NCBI RefSeq assembly: GCF_900109665.1
Contig: NZ_FOAO01000007.1
Span: forward strand, 1 to 64,000
DNA from: Blastococcus sp. DSM 46786
Lineage (GTDB): Bacteria > Actinomycetota > Actinomycetes > Mycobacteriales > Geodermatophilaceae
Length of the DNA: 64,000 bases
Direction: 5' to 3'
Shown here: positions 16,444-26,233 of the stretch, in pieces
How the letters are laid out: each line of letters starts with the position of its first letter
Position numbering within the stretch: position 1 is the first letter of the stretch
Program-made: the position numbers and the translations under genes
Notes under the pieces: model-generated
What the model was told of the DNA's origin: nothing
Databases searched by the model: none
The model's input: only the letters and a program-made list of their open reading frames with translations

Positions 16444-18957
16444 ATGCCTGCCCGCACCACGCCGAACCGCCGGCCGGCCGCCACCCGCAGCCGATCGGGA
16501 TCGACGGCGGCGAGCAAGAAGCGCCCCTCTGCCAAGCGGGCGCCCAACCGGCGGCAGCCGGCCCGCAAGAAGCCGTCGTCCGGCGGCTCGGTCTGGCGCA
16601 TCGCCAGCGGGGGCTGGAACCTGCTCGCCCGCGGGGCCGGCGGGCTGGCCCGGTCGGTCGCCCGGCCCGAGGAGGCCGAGCCGCTGGCCCCCGAGCACCG
16701 CCGCGACGGGGTCGGCCTCGCCGTCCTCGGGCTGGCGATCGTGCTCGGCGCGGCCGCCTGGAGCAACGGCATCGGCCCGGTCGGCGCCGCGTTCACCGAC
16801 GGCGTGCGCTGGATCATCGGCTCGCTGGTGATGGTGCTGCCCGTCGTCCTCCTCTTCGCGGCCCTGCGGCTCCTCCGGCGCGGCCCCCGCCCGGAGGCGC
16901 GCGGCCGGCTGGCCATCGGCTGGCTGTGCACCGTCGCCTCGGTCCTCGGCATCGCCCACGTCGTCGGCACCCCCGCCGTCCCCGAGAGCGGCGAGCCGGG
17001 CTCGGGCGGGCTGGTCGGCTGGGCCGTCGGCACGCCGCTCGTCGCCGGGGTCGGGGCGGTCGTCACCGTCGTGCTGCTCGGCTTGCTGGCCTTCTTCGGC
17101 CTGCTCGTGATCACCGCGACGCCGGTGCACCAGATCCCCGAGCGCACGCGCGAGTTCACCGACCGCCTGCTCGGCCGCGACGACCACGACGAGTACGACG
17201 AGGACGACTACGACGACGAGGAGGACGAGGAGCCCGCGCCGAAGAGCCGCCGGCGCCGCACCTCCCTGTCCGAGGACCTGCTCACCACCGGCCCGATCGA
17301 CCACGGTGCCTACGCCGAGGCGCCCGAGGCCACCCGCACCACCGACCCGGAGCACACGGTCCTCGCCGCCCCGCCACCGGTGCCGGCTGCGCGTCCGTCG
17401 GTCCCGGTCGTCGATCGCACCTCCCCTCCGGAGGAGCTGCCGCCCATCACCGAGCCGGAGCAGCTGTCCATCCAGCCGGTCGAGGGCGACTACGTGCTGC
17501 CGTCGCTGTCCACGCTGCGCCCCGGCGACCCGCCGCGCGCCCGCTCCAAGGCCAACGACGTCGCCATCGAGGCGATCAGCGGCGTCCTCGACCAGTTCAA
17601 CATCGACGCCGCCGTCACCGGGTTCACCCGCGGCCCGACGGTCACGCGCTACGAGGTGGAGCTCGGCCAGGGCGTGAAGGTCGAGAAGATCACCGCCCTG
17701 ACCCGGAACATGGCCTACGCGGTGGCCAACGACAACATCCGCATCCTGGCGCCGATCCCCGGCAAGTCCGCCGTCGGCATCGAGGTGCCGAACACCGACC
17801 GCGAGAAGGTCAGCCTGGGCGACGTGCTGCGCTCGCAGGCGGCCAAGCAGGACCCGCACCCGATGCTGGTCGGCCTCGGCAAGGACATCGAGGGCGGGTT
17901 CGTCTGCGCGAACCTGGCGAAGATGCCGCACCTCCTGGTCGCCGGCGCCACCGGTGCCGGTAAGTCGAGCTGCGTCAACTCGATCCTGACCTCGTTGCTG
18001 CTGCGCGCGACGCCCGACCAGCTGCGGATGATCCTGGTCGACCCGAAGATGGTCGAGCTGACGCCCTACGACGGCATCCCGCACCTGATCACGCCGATCA
18101 TCACCGACCCCAAGAAGGCCGCGACCGCGCTGGCCTGGCTGGTCGAGGAGATGGAACAGCGCTACCAGGACATGAAGTCCACCGGGGTGCGGCACATCGA
18201 CGACTTCAACCGCAAGGTCGACAAGGGCGAGATCGCGGTGCCGCCCGGTAGCGAGCGCGTCTACCGCCGCTACCCGTACATCCTGGCGATCGTCGACGAG
18301 CTCGCCGACCTGATGATGGTGGCCCCGCGCGACGTGGAGGAGCACATCGTCCGGATCACCCAGAAGGCGCGTGCCGCCGGCATCCACCTGATCCTGGCCA
18401 CGCAGCGCCCCTCGGTCGACGTCGTCACCGGGCTAATCAAGGCCAACGTGCCGTCGCGGCTGGCCTTCTCGACCTCGAGCCTCACCGACAGCCGGGTCAT
18501 CCTCGACCAGCCCGGTGCCGAGAAGCTCATCGGCATGGGCGACGCGCTCTTCATGCCCATCGGTGCGGGCAAGCCGATGCGCGTCCAGGGCGCCTTCGTG
18601 TCCGACGCCGAGATCGAGGCGGTCGTCGAGTTCAGCAAGCGGCAGGCCGAGCCGGAGTACCGCGAGGAGGTCTTCTCCGCCGGATCCACCGGCGAGAAGA
18701 AGGAGATCGACGAGGACATCGGCGGTGACCTCGACCTGCTGCTGCAGGCCGTGGAGCTGATCGTCACCAGCCAGTTCGGGTCGACGTCGATGCTGCAGCG
18801 CAAGCTGCGGGTCGGGTTCGCCAAGGCCGGCCGGCTGATGGACCTGATGGAGAGCCGCGGCATCGTCGGGCCGTCGGAGGGGTCCAAGGCACGCGACGTG
18901 CTGGTCAAGCCGGACGAGCTCGAGGCGACGCTGTTCACCCTCCGCGGCGGCGAATGA
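16444..18957 (+). CDS. ftsK: DNA translocase FtsK
   Basis: This 837-residue protein has a basic Arg/Lys-rich N-terminus, about four membrane helices (residues 95-225), and an acidic linker (DDHDEYDEDDYDDEEDE). The motor domain has Walker A GATGAGKSS near residue 500 and Walker B IVDELADLMMVAPRDVE, then HLILATQRPSVDVVTG. A C-terminal gamma winged helix (QFGSTSMLQRKLRVGFAKAG) would read KOPS-type sequences. It moves chromosome DNA at the division septum. The start is ATG. Confidence 0.95.
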   Translation: MPARTTPNRRPAATRSRSGSTAASKKRPSAKRAPNRRQPARKKPSSGGSVWRIASGGWNLLARGAGGLARSVARPEEAEPLAPEHRRDGVGLAVLGLAIVLGAAAWSNGIGPVGAAFTDGVRWIIGSLVMVLPVVLLFAALRLLRRGPRPEARGRLAIGWLCTVASVLGIAHVVGTPAVPESGEPGSGGLVGWAVGTPLVAGVGAVVTVVLLGLLAFFGLLVITATPVHQIPERTREFTDRLLGRDDHDEYDEDDYDDEEDEEPAPKSRRRRTSLSEDLLTTGPIDHGAYAEAPEATRTTDPEHTVLAAPPPVPAARPSVPVVDRTSPPEELPPITEPEQLSIQPVEGDYVLPSLSTLRPGDPPRARSKANDVAIEAISGVLDQFNIDAAVTGFTRGPTVTRYEVELGQGVKVEKITALTRNMAYAVANDNIRILAPIPGKSAVGIEVPNTDREKVSLGDVLRSQAAKQDPHPMLVGLGKDIEGGFVCANLAKMPHLLVAGATGAGKSSCVNSILTSLLLRATPDQLRMILVDPKMVELTPYDGIPHLITPIITDPKKAATALAWLVEEMEQRYQDMKSTGVRHIDDFNRKVDKGEIAVPPGSERVYRRYPYILAIVDELADLMMVAPRDVEEHIVRITQKARAAGIHLILATQRPSVDVVTGLIKANVPSRLAFSTSSLTDSRVILDQPGAEKLIGMGDALFMPIGAGKPMRVQGAFVSDAEIEAVVEFSKRQAEPEYREEVFSAGSTGEKKEIDEDIGGDLDLLLQAVELIVTSQFGSTSMLQRKLRVGFAKAGRLMDLMESRGIVGPSEGSKARDVLVKPDELEATLFTLRGGE

Positions 18958-19069
18958 TCAGGGTGGTGGCCGGGTTCCGGACCGCCACCGGAGACGGCCC
19001 CCGTGCAGGGTCCCGTCGCGAGCCCGCGAGTGACGGAGGGCACGGGGGTCCTTCACCTACGATGGGCGG

Positions 19070-20524
19070 GTGACAGCCACGCCCAGCCCTGCCCGGACCG
19101 TGGCCGTGGTGACCCTCGGGTGCGCACGCAACGAGGTCGACTCCGAGGAGCTCGCCGGCCGGCTCGCCGCCGAGGGGTACGAGCTCGTCGAGGACGCCGA
19201 CGGTGCCGACGCGGTGCTCGTCAACACCTGCGGGTTCATCGAGACCGCCAAGAAGGACTCGGTCGACGCGATCCTCGCCGCGACCGACTCCGGCGCCTCC
19301 GTCGTCGCCGTCGGCTGCATGGCCGAGCGCTACGGCGCCGAGCTCGCCGACGCGCTGCCCGAGGCCACCGTCCTGGGCTTCGACGACTACGCGCAGATCG
19401 GCGGGCGTCTCGACGACGTCCTCGCCGGCCGCCCCCTCGTACCGCACACCCCGCGGGACCGGCGCACGCTGCTGCCGATCAGCCCGGTGGAGCGCTCGGC
19501 GGTCCTCGCCGGCGCCGGTGGCCGGGTCGAGGACGCCGGGCCGGCCATCCCCGGCCACGACTGGCTGCGCCGCCGCCGGCTGGCCGCCGGGCCGTCCGCC
19601 GCGATCAAGCTGGCGTCGGGCTGCGACCGGCGCTGTGCGTTCTGCGCGATCCCGACCTTCCGCGGCGCCTTCGTCTCGCGCCCGCCGGCCGAGGTGCTGT
19701 CCGAGGCGCAGTGGCTGGCCTCCCAGGGCGTCACCGAGCTGGTGCTGGTCAGCGAGAACTCCACCTCCTACGGCAAGGACCTCGGCGACCTGCGCTCGCT
19801 GGAGAAGCTGCTGCCGCAGCTGGCCGCCGTCGAGGGGATCGTGCGGGTGCGGGTGGCCTACCTGCAGCCGGCGGAGCTGCGCCCCGGCCTGCTGGAGGTC
19901 ATCGCCGGCACGGAAGGTGTCGCCCCGTACTTCGACCTGTCCTTCCAGCACTCGTCGCCGACGCTGCTGCGCCGCATGCGCCGGTTCGGCGGTACCGAGG
20001 ACTTCCTCCGCACCATCGACCGGGCCCGCAGCCTCGCGCCCGGCGCCGGCTTCCGCACCAACGTCATCCTCGGCTTCCCCGGGGAGACCGAGGACGACGT
20101 CGTGGAGCTGGAGCGCTTCCTCACCGAGGGCCGCCTGGACGCGGTCGGTGTGTTCGGGTACTCCGACGAGGAGGGCACCGAGGCCGTGCGGCTGCCCGGC
20201 AAGCTCGACCAGGCCGAGATCGACGCGCGCGTCCGCCGGATCACCGACCTCGTCGAGGAGCTGACCGCGCAGCGCGCCGAGGAGCGGATCGGCGAGCACG
20301 TCGAGGTGCTGCTCACCGAGGACCTCTCCGCGGAGGAGGGCCCCGGGGTCTGGCTCGGGCACGCTGCCCACCAGGACCCGGACGCGGACGGCACCACCAC
20401 GGTCAGCGGTGTCCCGGCCGGCGCTGCCGCCGGGCAGGTGGTGCCGGCCGAGGTCGTCGGCACCGAGGGCATCGACCTGGTCGCCGCCGCCCGCGTGCCG
20501 GCCGCCACCGCGGCCGGGCGGTGA
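19070..20524 (+). CDS. rimO: Ribosomal protein uS12 methylthiotransferase RimO
   Basis: This 484-residue radical-SAM methylthiotransferase has the N-terminal UPF0004 domain with Cys18, Cys54 and Cys83 ([26 protein letters not shown]). The radical-SAM cluster Cys185/189/192 is in CDRRCAFC, and a C-terminal TRAM domain follows. The LGCARN.VDSE start distinguishes RimO from MiaB, which is also in this window. It methylthiolates an aspartate of S12. The GTG start at 19070 is used. Its stop overlaps the pgsA start. Confidence 0.94.
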   Translation: MTATPSPARTVAVVTLGCARNEVDSEELAGRLAAEGYELVEDADGADAVLVNTCGFIETAKKDSVDAILAATDSGASVVAVGCMAERYGAELADALPEATVLGFDDYAQIGGRLDDVLAGRPLVPHTPRDRRTLLPISPVERSAVLAGAGGRVEDAGPAIPGHDWLRRRRLAAGPSAAIKLASGCDRRCAFCAIPTFRGAFVSRPPAEVLSEAQWLASQGVTELVLVSENSTSYGKDLGDLRSLEKLLPQLAAVEGIVRVRVAYLQPAELRPGLLEVIAGTEGVAPYFDLSFQHSSPTLLRRMRRFGGTEDFLRTIDRARSLAPGAGFRTNVILGFPGETEDDVVELERFLTEGRLDAVGVFGYSDEEGTEAVRLPGKLDQAEIDARVRRITDLVEELTAQRAEERIGEHVEVLLTEDLSAEEGPGVWLGHAAHQDPDADGTTTVSGVPAGAAAGQVVPAEVVGTEGIDLVAAARVPAATAAGR

Positions 20525-21195
20525 CCCAGGTGAGCGACGTGGCCCCCGACCCGGCAGCGACGCCACCCCAGTCGGTGCGGCTGGTCAACCTGCCCAACGC
20601 GCTCACCGTGCTGCGGCTGGCCGTGGTCCCCGTCTTCGCCGTCCTCCTGCTGCAGGACGAGAACCTCGACGACAGCAGCCGCTACTGGGCCACGCTGGTC
20701 TTCGGCCTGGCGATCCTCACCGACCGCTACGACGGGCTCATCGCCCGGCGGACCGGTCAGGTCACCGAGTTCGGCAAGCTCGCCGACCCGATCGCCGACA
20801 AGGCGTTGACCGGCACCGCGCTGATCGGGCTCTCCGTGCTCGCCCTGCTGCCCTGGTGGGTCACCGCGGTCATCCTGGTGCGCGAGGTGGGGGTCACCCT
20901 GCTGCGCTTCTGGGTCATCCGGGACGGCGTCATCGCCGCCAGCCGCGGGGGCAAGGCCAAGACCGTGCTCCAGTCGCTCGCGATCGGCCTGTACATCCTG
21001 CCGCTGAGCGGCGCACTCGCGACGACCCGCTGGTGGGTCATGGCCGCGGCCGTGCTGCTGACCGTGCTGACCGGCCTGGACTACGTCTACCGCGCCATCA
21101 CGCTGCGGCAGACCAGCGCCCGCGCCATGCGCGCGGCCGCCGCGCGCCGGGCGGCGGGTGCCGGCCCCGGCACCCGCCGCGACACCGCGGCCTGA
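20521..21195 (+). CDS. pgsA: CDP-alcohol phosphatidyltransferase (PgsA-type)
   Basis: This protein of about 224 residues has the CDP-alcohol phosphotransferase signature [10 protein letters not shown]...[10 protein letters not shown] (DxxDGxxAR-x8-GxxxDxxxD) and several membrane helices. It probably makes phosphatidylglycerol phosphate from CDP-diacylglycerol. In M. tuberculosis pgsA3 lies between ftsK and clgR, as here. The GTG start overlaps the rimO stop (GTGA), and a second GTG nine bases on is an alternative. Confidence 0.92.
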   Translation: MTQVSDVAPDPAATPPQSVRLVNLPNALTVLRLAVVPVFAVLLLQDENLDDSSRYWATLVFGLAILTDRYDGLIARRTGQVTEFGKLADPIADKALTGTALIGLSVLALLPWWVTAVILVREVGVTLLRFWVIRDGVIAASRGGKAKTVLQSLAIGLYILPLSGALATTRWWVMAAAVLLTVLTGLDYVYRAITLRQTSARAMRAAAARRAAGAGPGTRRDTAA

Positions 21196-21722
21196 TGGCG
21201 GACCCGGTCGCCGGGCCGACGCTCGAGGCGCTCGCCGGCGAGGTGCACCGGGCGCTGCTGGCCCGCGGCGCGACCGTGGCGGCCGCCGAGTCGCTCACCG
21301 CGGGGCTCCTCTGCGCCACGCTCGCCTCGGTGCCCGGCGCCAGCGCCACGCTGCGCGGGGGTGCCGTCGTCTACGCCACCGACCTGAAGACCGCGCTCGC
21401 CGGGGTGCCCGCCGACCTGCTCGCCGCCCACGGGCCGGTGAGCCCGCAGACGGCGGCGGCGCTGGCCGAGGGGATCCGCACCCGGTGCTCGGCATCCTTC
21501 GGCGTCGGGCTCACCGGTGTCGCCGGCCCCGACCCCGTCGACGGGCACGGCCCCGGCACGGTCTACCTCGGCCTCAGCGACGGGCAGCGCACCGACGTCG
21601 TCCGGCTGGCCCTCCCGGGTGACCGCGCCGCCGTCCGCTCCGGCGCGGTGGCCAGCGCGTTCGCCGCGCTCCGGGACCGCCTCGACGGGAACGCCCACCC
21701 GGGTGACGGCGTTACGCCATGA
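21195..21722 (+). CDS. CinA C-terminal domain protein (nicotinamide-nucleotide amidase)
   Basis: This 175-residue protein corresponds to the stand-alone CinA-C domain (PncC type). It has AAAESLTAGLLCATLASVPGAS, GAVVYATDLKT, GLTGVAGPDPVDG and PGTVYLGLS. Such enzymes deamidate nicotinamide mononucleotide in NAD recycling. It starts one base into the pgsA stop (TGATG) and commonly sits between pgsA and a ClgR-like regulator in Actinobacteria. Confidence 0.92.
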   Translation: MADPVAGPTLEALAGEVHRALLARGATVAAAESLTAGLLCATLASVPGASATLRGGAVVYATDLKTALAGVPADLLAAHGPVSPQTAAALAEGIRTRCSASFGVGLTGVAGPDPVDGHGPGTVYLGLSDGQRTDVVRLALPGDRAAVRSGAVASAFAALRDRLDGNAHPGDGVTP

Positions 21723-21828
21723 GCGGACTCGGCCCCGTCGGTGAGCTGACAGCGCGCGCGCCGCGTACCGTGAGCGCACGGTGCCCGATGGCACCGCCGC
21801 TTCCCCGCTCGCAGGACAGGAGACGGCC

Positions 21829-22233
21829 ATGACGCTGCTGCGCACCCAGCTCGGGAACACCCTGCGCGGCCACCGGCTGCGTCAGCACCGCACGTTGCGC
21901 GACGTCTCCGGTGCCGCCCGGGTCAGCCTCGGCTACCTCTCCGAGGTGGAGCGGGGGCAGAAGGAGGCCTCCTCGGAGCTGCTCGCCTCCATCTGCGATG
22001 CCCTCGAGGTGCAGCTGGCCGACCTGCTCGCCGAGGTGAGCCTCGAGCTGCGTGGTGCCGGAGCCGGCGCGGACGTCCGCCCGCTGGCGAGCTCCGGCGA
22101 GGCCGCGGCCACCGCCGAGACCGCGGCGGCGCCGCAGCCGTCCGACGCGGCGGCCGAGCCCGCGCTGGCCCTCGTCGGTGCCGGGCAGGGGCGCACCGCC
22201 CGACGGCGCGACGCGGTGTCGCTCGCCGCCTGA
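21829..22233 (+). CDS. clgR: ClgR-type XRE family transcriptional regulator
   Basis: This 134-residue protein has an N-terminal helix-turn-helix [22 protein letters not shown] and the diagnostic [23 protein letters not shown], as in ClgR, activator of clp protease, hsp and pspA genes in Actinobacteria. The C-terminus is Ala-rich, and ClgR proteins often end in Ala-Ala and are themselves Clp substrates; this one ends SLAA. I chose ATG 21829, preceded by CAGGACAGGAGA. Position after cinA matches the conserved order. Confidence 0.92.
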   Translation: MTLLRTQLGNTLRGHRLRQHRTLRDVSGAARVSLGYLSEVERGQKEASSELLASICDALEVQLADLLAEVSLELRGAGAGADVRPLASSGEAAATAETAAAPQPSDAAAEPALALVGAGQGRTARRRDAVSLAA

Positions 22234-22246
22234 GGCCTTCCCCGGC

Positions 22247-22738
22247 GTGAACCGCACCCGGGCGGAGCTCCTCGCGGGCGCCGCCCGGGCCTTCGCGGCC
22301 GAGGGGCTCCGGCGCACCACCATGCAATCGGTCGCGGCCGCGGCCGGGGTCGCCAAGGCCACGCTCTACAACTACTTCCGCACCAAGGACGAGGTGGCGC
22401 GGGCCCTGCTGGCGGCGGAGCTGCAGCGGCTCACCGGCCTCACCGCGGCCCTGCCTCCTGCCGAGGCGCTCGCCGCGCTCGCCGACGAGCTCGGCACCCA
22501 TCCGGTGCTGCGCCGGCTCGCCGGCACCGAGCCGGACCGGCTGCTCGGGCTGCTGGCGCCGGACGCCGAGGCGTGGGCCGAGCTCACCGGGCGGCTGGCC
22601 GCGGTGCTCGGCACCGACGACGACGGGGCGCAGCTGGCCGGGCGGTGGCTCCTCGGCGTGGTGCTGCAGCCGGGGCTCACCACGCAGCGGCGCCGGCAGG
22701 CGGCGCTGCTGGCTCAGCTCCTGGGATCCGCCGGCTGA
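22247..22738 (+). CDS. TetR family transcriptional regulator
   Basis: This 163-residue protein has an N-terminal TetR helix-turn-helix (RAELLAGAARAFAAEGLRR, MQSVAAAAGVAKATLYNYF, RTKDEVARALL). The C-terminal ligand domain is short and Ala/Leu-rich. GTG start, 14 bp after clgR. Its 3' end overlaps the convergent GNAT gene by 25 bp. It is not part of the clgR-pspA pair in mycobacteria, so it seems an insertion here. Target unknown. Confidence 0.83.
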   Translation: MNRTRAELLAGAARAFAAEGLRRTTMQSVAAAAGVAKATLYNYFRTKDEVARALLAAELQRLTGLTAALPPAEALAALADELGTHPVLRRLAGTEPDRLLGLLAPDAEAWAELTGRLAAVLGTDDDGAQLAGRWLLGVVLQPGLTTQRRRQAALLAQLLGSAG

Positions 22739-23232
22739 ACCGGGGGCGCCAGCGGCAGGCGGCGGGTGAACACCACCCGGTCGGCCCCGGGTCCGGCGTG
22801 GCCGGGGGAGGGGGCCGGGGAGGCCCCGAGGCGGGCGGCCAGCGCGGCGGCGCCGGCGTCCCCCGGCAGGGCGACCGCCTGCGCGGCCCGGGCCCCCACC
22901 CCGGCCGCGAGGGCCGCGAAGCGCTCCAGCAGCCGGGTCGCGACCCCGCGACCCCGCCAGTCCGGGTGGACCGCGACGGCTTGGACGACGGCGAGCCGGT
23001 CGGCGCTCACCACGCCGAGCAGGTAGCCGGCGTCCTCCTCGTCCGAGGTGAGGGCGACCGCGCCGAAGCCGCCGAGCTGGTGGAAGAACACCGGGTCGTG
23101 CAGCGCCGCGACGGCGTCGTCGTCGAGCGGCGAGCCGGCCCAGAACTCGGTGCGCCGGGCGAGCAGCCGGCCGCGCAGGGCACCGGCGGAGAGCTCCTCG
23201 AAGCCGACCAACCGGAGGGCGCCGGCGGTCAC
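22714..23232 (-). CDS. GNAT family N-acetyltransferase
   Basis: This protein of about 172 residues has the acetyl-CoA site VQAVAVHPDWRGRGVATRLLERF (R/QxxGxGxxL) and upstream FFHQLGGFGAVALTSDEEDAGYLLGVV. The GTG start overlaps the PfkB-kinase stop (GTGA), implying co-expression. Substrate unknown. Confidence 0.83.
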   Translation of the reverse strand: MTAGALRLVGFEELSAGALRGRLLARRTEFWAGSPLDDDAVAALHDPVFFHQLGGFGAVALTSDEEDAGYLLGVVSADRLAVVQAVAVHPDWRGRGVATRLLERFAALAAGVGARAAQAVALPGDAGAAALAARLGASPAPSPGHAGPGADRVVFTRRLPLAPPVQPADPRS

Positions 23233-24245
23233 CGGTCGCCCCGCGCCGCGGCCAGCTCGGCGCGGGTGGGGGGATCGGCGCCGATGCGGGTGCAGTTGAC
23301 CGCGGCCACGAGGGCGGCGTCCTCCACCAGCGGCAGCAGCTGGTCGTCCGCGGCGGCGTCCAGGGCGGTCCTCGTGGCGAGCCCCGCACCCAGCAGGCCG
23401 GTCAGCAGCCCGGCGGCCAGGGAGTCACCGGCACCGACGGTGTCGACCACCGGCACGCGGGGGATATCCCGGCGCAGCACGAGCCGGCCGGGACGGGCGA
23501 TCCGCAGCGGCGCGCCGCCGTCGGTGAGGACCACCAGCGCCGGCCCGCGCTCCGCCCAGCGGCGTGCCGCCTCGTCCAGGTCGGTGGTGCCGGGTTCCAG
23601 CCAGGCCAGGTCCTCGGCGCTGACCTTCACGACGTCGGCCTGCCGGAGGAGCTCGTCCAGGCGGCCGGTCACGGCGGCCCGGTCGTTGCCGAGCGAGGCG
23701 CCGACGGGGCCCTCGGCCAGCATCGGGCGGATGTTCGGGTCGACGCTGATCAGCGCCCGGCCCGCCAGCCGGTGGACCAGCCGGGCGATCGCCCCGCTCC
23801 CCGGCTCGGTCCAGCTGGAGATGGAGCCGACGTGGAGCGCGCCGACCGCCTCGGGCAGCACCTCGTCCAGCTCCTCGTCGGTCCACTGCCAGTCGGCGGC
23901 GCCGAGCACGTGGAAGCCGTAGTCGGGGGAGCCGTCGGCGCCGACGCCGACCACGGCCAGGCTGACCGGCTCGGCGGCGTCGACGAAACCGGCCGTGTCG
24001 ACGCCGGCCAGCTCGGCGTGCCGGCGCAGGTCGGCGGCCAGCGGGCCGGTGCCCAGCCGGGCGAGCAGCCGCACCGGGGCCCCGAGGCGGGCGGCGGCGA
24101 CGGCGACGTTGAGCGCGTTGCCGCCGGGGCGGGCCACGTAGTGCGGCGCGGTGCTGCCGTCGGTGGCCCCGGGGACGGGCAGCAGGTCGACCACGAGCTC
24201 GCCGAGGACGCAGAGGACGGGCGTGGCAGGCGGCACGCCCGGCAC
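23229..24245 (-). CDS. PfkB family carbohydrate kinase
   Basis: This protein of about 338 residues belongs to the ribokinase/PfkB fold. It has an N-terminal GELVVDLLP, the PGGNALNVAVAAARLG substrate motif, and the C-terminal ATP/anion-hole motif DTVGAGDSLAAGLL with the catalytic Asp. The pattern is closest to fructokinase-like sugar kinases. GTG at 24245 is used, and a GTG three codons in is an alternative. It is divergent from pspA and coupled to the GNAT gene. Confidence 0.86.
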   Translation of the reverse strand: MPGVPPATPVLCVLGELVVDLLPVPGATDGSTAPHYVARPGGNALNVAVAAARLGAPVRLLARLGTGPLAADLRRHAELAGVDTAGFVDAAEPVSLAVVGVGADGSPDYGFHVLGAADWQWTDEELDEVLPEAVGALHVGSISSWTEPGSGAIARLVHRLAGRALISVDPNIRPMLAEGPVGASLGNDRAAVTGRLDELLRQADVVKVSAEDLAWLEPGTTDLDEAARRWAERGPALVVLTDGGAPLRIARPGRLVLRRDIPRVPVVDTVGAGDSLAAGLLTGLLGAGLATRTALDAAADDQLLPLVEDAALVAAVNCTRIGADPPTRAELAAARGDR

Positions 24246-24354
24246 ACTAGCCGCGGCGCGGACGGCCCGCGTCGGTTGCCGAGGGTGATCACCTGGGACG
24301 ATGCTGGGCACGAGCATCGCCGGGCCGGCGACCGCGCCGGAGCAGGAGGACCCC

Positions 24355-25194
24355 ATGCCCAACCCGTTCGTGAAGCTGTGGAAGTACCTCACCGCTTCGG
24401 CCAACGCCCAGATCGACCAGCGGGCCGACCCGAAGATCCAGATCGCGCAGGCGATCGAGGCCGAGCAGCAGCGGCACCAGTCGCTGGCCAACCAGGCCGC
24501 CGCGGTGCTGGGCAACCAGCGGCAGCTGGAGATGCGGCTGAACCGGCAGCTGAGCGAGGTCGAGAAGCTGCAGTCCTCCGCCCGCCAGGCGCTCGTGCTG
24601 GCCGACCAGACGCGGGGCAAGGGGGACGCGGCGAAGGCGTCGGAGTACGAGCAGGCCGCGCAGGCGTTCGCCACCCAGCTGGTGGCCGCGGAGCAGTCGA
24701 TGGAGGACCTCAAGCGCAGCCACGACGAGGCGCTGCAGGCCGCCGAGCAGGCGCGCGGCGCGGTGGAGCAGTCCCGCATGCGGCTGCAGACGACGCTGGC
24801 CGAGCGCACCAAGCTGATGAGCCAGCTGGAGCAGGCGAAGATGCAGGAGCACGTCGCCGCCTCCATGAAGCAGGTCAACGAGCTCTCCGCGCCGGGCAAC
24901 ACCCCGAGCCTGGGCGAGGTGCGCGACAAGATCGAGGCGCGCTACGCCAACGCGCTCGGCCAGGCCGAGCTGGCGCAGTCCTCGGTCGAGGGCCGCATGC
25001 TCGAGGTGCAGAAGGCGACGCTCGACGTGGCCGGAGCCTCGCGGCTGGACCAGATCCGCGCATCGATGGGCGGGGCGGGCACGCCGGCCGTCGAGGGCAG
25101 CGGTGCGGCGGGCGCGATCGAGCAGGGGACGCCGGCACCGGAGCAGGCCACCCAGCCCCAGGCCCAGCCCGCGGAGCGGCCCGACCCGGCCTGA
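24355..25194 (+). CDS. pspA: PspA/IM30 family phage-shock protein
   Basis: This 279-residue, almost entirely helical protein has long coiled coils (about residues 25-185) and the family N-terminus [19 protein letters not shown]. It then shows [22 protein letters not shown]. It corresponds to the 35-kDa antigen/PspA of mycobacteria, a membrane-stress effector controlled by ClgR. I chose ATG 24355 because GGAGCAGGAGGA lies just before it. The C-terminal 40 residues are Pro/Ala/Gln-rich and disordered. A GGTGATCACC palindrome lies upstream at 24284-24293. Confidence 0.92.
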   Translation: MPNPFVKLWKYLTASANAQIDQRADPKIQIAQAIEAEQQRHQSLANQAAAVLGNQRQLEMRLNRQLSEVEKLQSSARQALVLADQTRGKGDAAKASEYEQAAQAFATQLVAAEQSMEDLKRSHDEALQAAEQARGAVEQSRMRLQTTLAERTKLMSQLEQAKMQEHVAASMKQVNELSAPGNTPSLGEVRDKIEARYANALGQAELAQSSVEGRMLEVQKATLDVAGASRLDQIRASMGGAGTPAVEGSGAAGAIEQGTPAPEQATQPQAQPAERPDPA

Positions 25195-25236
25195 CCGGGT
25201 CGACCCCCGCTCCGACCCGCCTGACGCGGCGACTTC

Positions 25237-25272
25237 TCCGCCCCGCCGCCCCTGCCCGGGCGGCGGGGCGGA
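25237..25272. terminator. Bidirectional hairpin between pspA and nei2
   Basis: A perfect 14-bp GC stem (TCCGCCCCGCCGCC with its complement) and an 8-nt loop sits between the convergent stop codons. Confidence 0.7.
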
Positions 25273-25278
25273 GGGCGT

Positions 25279-26136
25279 TCAGCCGGGCGTGGCGATCGGT
25301 CGCGGCCGGCCCGGTTCGCCGGTGCGCGCCGTCGGGGCGATGGGAGAGTCCGCCACCTGGCAGCGCGGGCACCAGTAGGTGACCCGCTCCTGCAGGTGGG
25401 GCCCCTGGTCGCCCATCAGGATCGGCGTTCCGCAGCGCCGGCACGGCTTGCCCTTCCGCCCGTAGACCCAGTGGTCCTGGCCGCGGCGCAGGTCGCCGGT
25501 GGTGCTCTGCTCGGGGTGCTCGAGGTTCGCGCGCATGAGCCGCTGGGCCCGTTCCAGCAGCGGCGCCAGCCGGCCGTCGGCATCGGCCACCCGCGCCCAG
25601 GGGTGCAGGCCGAGCAGGAACAGCGACTCGACCTTGTAGAGGTTGCCGATCCCGGCCACGTTGCGCTGGTCGAGGATCGCGACGCCCACCTGTTCGCCGG
25701 GAGAGGCGCGGATCCGGCGCAGCGCCTCGTCGAGGTCCCAGTCGGGGCCCAGGATGTCGGGGCCGAGGTGGCCGACGAGCCGGTCCTCCTCGGCCGTCGG
25801 GACGATGTCGACGTCGTGCAACCGGTAGCCGACGCACTCCCACTCGTCGGTGGCCAGGACGACCCGGACGTCGTAGCCGGGGCCGCCCCGCCAGCGGGCG
25901 CCGGGCCGGTAGATGTGCCAGCTGCCGTCCATCCGGAAGTGGGTGCGCAGCGTGCGCCCGTCGGCGAGCCGGATCAGCAGGTGCTTGCCGCGGGGGACCA
26001 CCTCGGTGACCGCGGCGCCGGCGAGGTCCAGGGCGGCCAGCTGGGGGAGCCGGAACTCGCCGCGGCGCAGCGTGCCGCCGGCGAGCGCGGTGTTCATCCG
26101 CTTCGCCGCCAGCCAGACGGTGTCTCCCTCGGGCAC
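25279..26136 (-). CDS. nei: Formamidopyrimidine-DNA glycosylase/endonuclease VIII family (Nei2-like)
   Basis: This 285-residue base-excision repair glycosylase begins PEGDTVWLAAKRM after the initiator. Because the family uses an N-terminal proline as nucleophile, I place the start at the GTG directly before that Pro (26136) rather than at an ATG three codons earlier. It carries NVAGIGNLYKVE of the helix-two-turns-helix and a C-terminal zinc finger CRRCGTPI...YWCPRC. It is paired with lhr, as nei and lhr are in mycobacteria, here separated by one small gene. Confidence 0.9.
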   Translation of the reverse strand: MPEGDTVWLAAKRMNTALAGGTLRRGEFRLPQLAALDLAGAAVTEVVPRGKHLLIRLADGRTLRTHFRMDGSWHIYRPGARWRGGPGYDVRVVLATDEWECVGYRLHDVDIVPTAEEDRLVGHLGPDILGPDWDLDEALRRIRASPGEQVGVAILDQRNVAGIGNLYKVESLFLLGLHPWARVADADGRLAPLLERAQRLMRANLEHPEQSTTGDLRRGQDHWVYGRKGKPCRRCGTPILMGDQGPHLQERVTYWCPRCQVADSPIAPTARTGEPGRPRPIATPG

Positions 26137-26233
26137 GCCGACCATGATCCCCGGCGGCGCGCCGACCTGCCCCCTGGGTGTGAGAGGTCCGACAACCGGG
26201 AAGGCGCCCGCCGCCCGGCGCGCTGCTCCGTCC

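Noticed and set aside
24289-24929. Long open frame antisense to pspA, continuing the PfkB kinase frame upstream
   Set aside because: It is opposite a clear PspA coding region, shows no family motifs, and the PfkB domain itself starts at 24245.
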